Source of the DNA: JBIOJM01 sp044450785
GTDB lineage: Bacteria; Planctomycetota; Planctomycetia; Isosphaerales; Isosphaeraceae
Direction of reading: 5' to 3'
DNA length: 43,674 nucleotides
Assembly (NCBI GenBank): GCA_044450785.1
Contig: JBIOJM010000045.1
Location: 1-43,674, forward strand
The notes beneath the pieces were generated by a model. That model worked only from the letters and a program-made list of their open reading frames with translations, did no database searches and was not told the DNA's origin. Shown in pieces: positions 39,783 through 43,674 of the stretch; positions within the stretch are counted from its first letter, which is position 1, and each line of letters starts with the position of its first letter. The translations under genes were made by a program, and so were the position numbers.

Positions 39783-40829
39783 ATGGATCCCTCTCTCGAA
39801 CGTCGCGGTGGACTGCGGGCCGTCGCTGGCGCGGCGCGCCTGGCCAGAGCGGTTGTTCCGGCCCTGATCATGGTGGGCCTGCTGCCCGGGGTGGTTCAAG
39901 CGGGCAAGCTGTCCTGGCTGGATGACGTCGTGCAGGAGGTGATCATCGAGGCCAGGGCCGGCGGTAAAAGGCTGGTCCGTGGCGGCGACGGCGCGCGGAC
40001 GGAGATCCGGCGGGCTGGCCGGCTGTTTCTGACTCACGACGCCGACGAAACCCTGGAGCACCTGGTCCGCCGATCCGATGAGCTGGCCCGCGCCGGCCGA
40101 CGGGTCGAGCAGCCGGCCGAAGCCCTGCTCCAGGCCCGGTTCTCCCGGCTGCTCAAGCAAGACCCCCAGGCGCTCCGCACCTTCTCGGCGCTCGAGCCGG
40201 CCGAGAAGCGGCTGGTCGTCGAGCTCGGCGAGACCGCGCAGCAGTTGGCCAGGCGGTATCCCCGGGACGCGGAAACCATGGTTCGGCGCCTCGGCCCCGA
40301 GGGCTTGACCGCCGTCCGGGTCTTCGGCGACGACGTCGCCGAGGTCCTGGTCAAGGAAGGGCCCGAAAGCCTCGGCGTCTTGCGCAAGGCGGGCCGCGGC
40401 GGCTGGTCGTTCTTCACCCGAGAGGTCCTGCCTCATAAGAAAAAGCTGGCCGCCGCGGGCGTGCTGGCCGCTTTCCTGGCCAACCCCGAGAAGTTCGTCG
40501 ACTACGCCGGCCGGGCCACCGAGTTCGCCGTCCATGAGTTCGCCAAGGCCGGCATCCAGCTCGCGGCGGCGGTCACAGGCGGCGCGGCGCGGGGACTCGA
40601 AACCACGATCGGCCGCACGCTGGCCGCCTACGGTCTCGACTTTCCCGTGCTCCGCACGATCGGCATGGCACTGGCCGGACTGGTTGCCATCCTGTCCCTC
40701 CTGGTCTTGGTCGGCCTGCCGGTCCGCTGGATGTTCCGGCCGTTCGGGTTCATCTTCCGGCCGTTCGGATTCGTCTTCCAAAGGATGACGAGGCACCGGC
40801 AGCTTACGAGGTCGCCCAGAGAAGCATGA
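39783..40829 (+). CDS. Membrane-associated helical-repeat protein of unknown function
   Basis: ATG 39783 has GAGGA 9 bases upstream and gives a 348-residue protein with a signal anchor (AVVPALIMVGLLPGVVQA). ATG 39744 and GTG 39723 are possible in-frame alternatives. Residues about 110-210 contain recurring helical units of about 15-17 residues: GETAQQLARRYPRDA, ETMVRRLGPEGLTAV, GDDVAEVLVKEGPESL. A membrane helix follows near 300-320 (GMALAGLVAILSLLVLVGL), and a basic/aromatic tail (MFRPFGFIFRPFGFVFQR) ends it. The unit style resembles the protein at 5711-7723. It is 175 bases upstream of the GTPase gene on the same strand, so the two may function together. Confidence 0.6.
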   Translation: MDPSLERRGGLRAVAGAARLARAVVPALIMVGLLPGVVQAGKLSWLDDVVQEVIIEARAGGKRLVRGGDGARTEIRRAGRLFLTHDADETLEHLVRRSDELARAGRRVEQPAEALLQARFSRLLKQDPQALRTFSALEPAEKRLVVELGETAQQLARRYPRDAETMVRRLGPEGLTAVRVFGDDVAEVLVKEGPESLGVLRKAGRGGWSFFTREVLPHKKKLAAAGVLAAFLANPEKFVDYAGRATEFAVHEFAKAGIQLAAAVTGGAARGLETTIGRTLAAYGLDFPVLRTIGMALAGLVAILSLLVLVGLPVRWMFRPFGFIFRPFGFVFQRMTRHRQLTRSPREA

Positions 40830-41004
40830 TGTGGGACAGCCGCCCTCGGCTGTCTTGGCCTGAAACGGAAACCGAATTATTTCACGGCTGGCATCGATCC
40901 CAGCCGCATTCTTGACGATTGATGATAATGGGTGTGGAAGGGTGAGGACCAAGGGGCGCGGGGCTCGATCGATCGGATCGAAGCCTCCGACGGAGACCGG
41001 AGCC

Positions 41005-43374
41005 GTGGGGAAGACCAACCGCCGTATCGATCGGCTCGACGCTCTGGAAGCGCGGCTGACCGGGCCGAAACGGATCGCGCTGTTTGGTCATCGCAACGTG
41101 GGCAAGACCACGCTGCTGGCGATGTTTTACCGCGAGGCTTCGAGCGGCCGGGTCCCCGGCCTGCGAATGGCGGCCGCCGACGCTCACTCCGCCGAGTATC
41201 TGGCCGAGAAGATCGCGCAGATCGAATCGGGCCAGCCCATGGCCGGCTCGCTCGCCGAGACCGATTTGAAGCTCCGTCTCTACCACGGGCCGGCGCGGTT
41301 CGATTTGATCGTCAAGGATTATCAGGGAGAGCACGTCACGCTCGGGACGGAAGAGCCGATCCAGGCATTCTTCGCGGATTGCGACGCGGTGTTCCTCTGC
41401 CTGGACCCCGAGGGCCCGACCGATTCCTCCGAACGCCGGCGGAGACAGCAGGAAGTCGAGAACCTGCTCGAGCGTTACATCGAGCGGTCCGAAGACTTGA
41501 GCATGGGCCGGCCGGTTGCTCTGCTCTTGACCAAGTTCGACCGGGTACTGGCGAGCACCGAAGCCGAGGGCGGCGGCTCGGCCATTGAGGCCGGTCTCCC
41601 GGCCGAGTTCGTCGAGCGGCTGGTTGACGATCGGTACGGCATGACTCGCCATGCCCTGGCTGAGCATGCTCCGGACGGGGCAATCTTCGCCGTGAGCTCG
41701 TTTGGTCCCGGCGCCAGCGGCAACCGGCCGCCGGCCGAGCTGCGGCCCTGGGGCCTGGAGGGGCCGCTCGGCTGGGTGGCTGAGCAGCTCCAAGCCCGCG
41801 ACCGCGCGGAGATGAGCTGGCTCTGGGAGCTGGCGCCCCGCGACCTGGCCCGGCTTGAGCGGTGCGTCGCGGCCTACGAGCGACATTACCCTCAATCGAA
41901 CCGTTCCTTCGAGTTCCGCGGACGGCTCAACAAGCTGACGCGGCGGCGGCGATGGCGGCGCGTGCTGCGCTGGGCGGCCGCCAGCGTTGTGGGGCTGGGT
42001 GCCCTGGCCGGCTCCGATCTCCTCGCCTTCCACCGCGCGTCGTCCTTCGAACAAGCCGGCGACGACGCCGCGCCGGCCGTCGCGCGGCGGTGGTCGGAGG
42101 TGCTGGAGTGGCACCCCTCGCTCCCGCTCTTCTGGCCGGCCTTGGGCCGCGAGGCCCGAACGAAAAAGGCCGAGTGGCAGGTCAAGGCCGCTGACGTCCA
42201 GGTCGCCAATGGCACCGCGCCGGCCGACCTGCATGCCCGGCTCGGGCAGCTCAAGGACCAGGCGCCCCAGCTAGCCCCCGCAATCCGTAAAGTCGAAGCG
42301 GCGGAGGAGCAGGTCAAGCACAACGAGCGCTGGAAGACCGTCCAGGCCGAAGCCCTCTCGCTGGCCGCGATCGACGACCCCGCAACACCCCTGGCGGCGA
42401 TCGACGCATTCCTGCGCGACTACCCCGAAACGCCTCGACGGACCGACGCCCTCGCCCTCGCACGGTCGCTCAAGAACGAGCTCACCAACCGCCGAACCAT
42501 CGCCGAACGGCAGTTCGTCGACGACCTGATCCGTTCCGAGTCGCTCCCCAACGTCGCGCTCTCCGACCAGATCGAACGAGCCCGCCAGTTCCTCGCCGAG
42601 CATCCCGACAGTAGGGCGCGGCCGGAAGTCGAGCGCCGGCTCGAAACGTACCTCCAGAAGCTCGACGATCTGGACATCGACCAGGCTCGTAACTACTCAC
42701 GCCAGAACCCGACCCACTTCGCGACCCGCATCGAGCGCTTCCAGGACTATCTCAAAGCACACCAGGCCGGCGGCCGATTCGTCAGCGAGGCGATCGAGAC
42801 GAAGGACCGCATCCTCCGCGAGTGGGACGCCTACGCCTACCGCCAGGCCTACGACCACTCCGTCGCCCATCCCGAGGACGTGGCCCAGGTTGCCGCCCGG
42901 CTCCGCGACTATCTCCGCGATCACCCGGAGGGCCGTTACGCCGGCGACGCCCAGCACTACCTCGACTGGTGGGACAAGATCTCCGTCCCCGGCCATTACC
43001 GCGTCACCCTCCGCCGCGGCGAGGTCGAGCGCACGGTCGGCAGGTACTTCGCGGGTGGGGCGCCCGACCTCGGCGTTGTCGTCGAGGTGGCCGGCGTCGC
43101 ATACGGTCCGTCGCCCGTGATCCGCGACTCCTACCGGCCCGTTTGGGACTACACCTTCGCCCAGCCGGTCACCTGGAAGCTGGGCGACCCGATCACCATC
43201 CGGATCATCGACTACGACTGGTCGGCCAGCGAGGTCTATGTGCTCCACAGCCGCCAGGGAGACCCCCTGGCCATGCGGGTCCTCTCCGGAACCATCAAGC
43301 CGACCAAGGGAGGAAGGACCACCCTGGTGTTCGCCTCCGACTTCACGATGCCCGAACTGAGCAATCCCGAGTAA
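41005..43374 (+). CDS. Membrane GTPase with TPR-like repeats and C-terminal C2-like domain
   Basis: No ATG is available at the N-terminus. GTG 41005, with GGAG about 9 bases upstream, is preferred to TTG 40912 or GTG 40942. The 789-residue product starts with a TRAFAC-type GTPase domain (about 15-250). Its Walker A is GHRNVGKT (28-35), the switch II-like D105-Y-Q-G108, and the base-recognition motif T176-K-F-D179. A membrane helix (about 320-340) follows a basic stretch. Four TPR-like helical units, each with the pattern (F/Y)L-x3-P-x3-R, run about 460-650 (FLRDYPETPRRTDA; FLAEHPDSRARPEV; YLRDHPEGRYAGDA). A C2-like beta-sandwich (about 661-752; GDPITIRIIDYDW) ends it. The combination suggests a membrane-remodelling or signalling GTPase. 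It is probably co-transcribed with the gene at 39783. Confidence 0.75.
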   Translation: MGKTNRRIDRLDALEARLTGPKRIALFGHRNVGKTTLLAMFYREASSGRVPGLRMAAADAHSAEYLAEKIAQIESGQPMAGSLAETDLKLRLYHGPARFDLIVKDYQGEHVTLGTEEPIQAFFADCDAVFLCLDPEGPTDSSERRRRQQEVENLLERYIERSEDLSMGRPVALLLTKFDRVLASTEAEGGGSAIEAGLPAEFVERLVDDRYGMTRHALAEHAPDGAIFAVSSFGPGASGNRPPAELRPWGLEGPLGWVAEQLQARDRAEMSWLWELAPRDLARLERCVAAYERHYPQSNRSFEFRGRLNKLTRRRRWRRVLRWAAASVVGLGALAGSDLLAFHRASSFEQAGDDAAPAVARRWSEVLEWHPSLPLFWPALGREARTKKAEWQVKAADVQVANGTAPADLHARLGQLKDQAPQLAPAIRKVEAAEEQVKHNERWKTVQAEALSLAAIDDPATPLAAIDAFLRDYPETPRRTDALALARSLKNELTNRRTIAERQFVDDLIRSESLPNVALSDQIERARQFLAEHPDSRARPEVERRLETYLQKLDDLDIDQARNYSRQNPTHFATRIERFQDYLKAHQAGGRFVSEAIETKDRILREWDAYAYRQAYDHSVAHPEDVAQVAARLRDYLRDHPEGRYAGDAQHYLDWWDKISVPGHYRVTLRRGEVERTVGRYFAGGAPDLGVVVEVAGVAYGPSPVIRDSYRPVWDYTFAQPVTWKLGDPITIRIIDYDWSASEVYVLHSRQGDPLAMRVLSGTIKPTKGGRTTLVFASDFTMPELSNPE

Positions 43375-43446
43375 GTCGGTCAGACTTTCCAGCCTGACTG
43401 TGCTGGCCGCGGAGAACAAGAAACCGTCGGGCTTCGCTCTCGTCTT

Positions 43447-43493
43447 CCCTCGCCCCCCGCGGGGAGAGGGTGGCCGAAGGCCGGGTGAGGGTG
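43447..43493. repeat. REP-like double hairpin
   Basis: CCCTCGCCCC at 43447-43456 pairs with GGGGAGAGGG at 43461-43470 with one mismatch. A second hairpin, GGCC-GAA-GGCC, spans 43472-43482, followed by GGGTGAGGG. Read on the opposite strand it begins CCCTCACCCGGCC, matching the element at 48-95. It lies 70 bases after the GTPase stop and could also act as its terminator. Confidence 0.5.
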
Positions 43494-43594
43494 GGGTGAT
43501 GAAAAGTTAGTGTTGACTGGACTGGAGCGGCGGTTGGGAGATTGGTGTTTTTGTTGCGCGAGATCGAAAGACAGCGCGGCCGAGCGATCCCTTT

Positions 43595-43625
43595 CCCCCC
43601 CTTGCGAAGCGGGGGCCAGGGTGGG
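43595..43625. repeat. Second GC-rich interspersed hairpin
   Basis: CCCCC (43597-43601), TT, GC-GAA-GC and GGGGG (43611-43615) form a hairpin, followed by CCAGGGTGGG. It differs in sequence from the REP-like element at 43447. No gene is seen between 43375 and the window end. Confidence 0.4.
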
Positions 43626-43674
43626 TGGGGGCGGAGGCCTCGGACATCGTGAATGGCTTTCCGAATGATCATGC

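Noticed and set aside
1..43674. Search for transposases, integrases, phage genes and rRNA
   Set aside because: None was seen. Mobility is inferred only from tRNA fragments and repeat elements.

Overview
The window looks like chromosomal DNA from a planctomycete, probably of the Isosphaeraceae/Gemmataceae type. The evidence is the very high GC content, two genes with DUF1559 pseudopilin domains, large protein Ser/Thr kinases with zinc-finger leaders, an ECF sigma factor next to one kinase, LEPR-XLL-like N-termini on large surface proteins, a TIGR03032 protein, a DUF1583-like domain and a Uma2-family protein. This placement rests on family content only; no rRNA or phylogenetic marker was read.

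Layout: 1-650 holds a REP-like hairpin and no gene. 651-5441 carries an exported NIPSNAP/metallo-beta-lactamase-like/ThuA protein, an ankyrin protein and pyruvate kinase. 5711-10198 carries a membrane-anchored helical-repeat protein, an outer-membrane barrel protein and a coupled cytochrome c lipoprotein. 10210-13465 carries an XRE regulator with a ligand-binding domain, a divergent DUF1559 pseudopilin and a diheme cytochrome c. 13629-28105 is a minus-strand block of envelope genes: two tandem PKD-like proteins with LEPR-XLL-like leaders, a decayed beta-propeller gene, a TIGR03032 protein, a 2459-residue FG-GAP/VCBS repeat protein, and a Ser/Thr kinase-TPR gene split by an apparent one-base deletion. 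The last three are spaced like an operon (kinase-TPR, then FG-GAP, then TIGR03032).

28500-39600 is accessory DNA. It holds a truncated BrnT-like toxin overlapping a BrnA/HTH-like antitoxin, a YafQ-like fragment, a Uma2 protein, one complete tRNA-Leu(UAA) gene and two 3' fragments of the same tRNA in the same orientation. Between the intact tRNA and the last fragment lies a plus-strand gene set: ECF sigma factor, a 1036-residue fusion of zinc finger, Ser/Thr kinase, DUF1583-like domain and DUF1559 pseudopilin, a Tat-type amidase, and a beta-lactamase-fold protein that has lost its catalytic residues.

The standout is the kinase-pseudopilin fusion at 31807-34917. It carries an internal prepilin-peptidase-like site, and the predicted topology would put that site on the cytoplasmic face of the membrane. 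If cleaved, the protein would separate into a membrane kinase/sensor and a free pseudopilin. The window ends with a helical-repeat membrane protein followed by a GTPase-TM-C2 protein, then more REP-like repeats.
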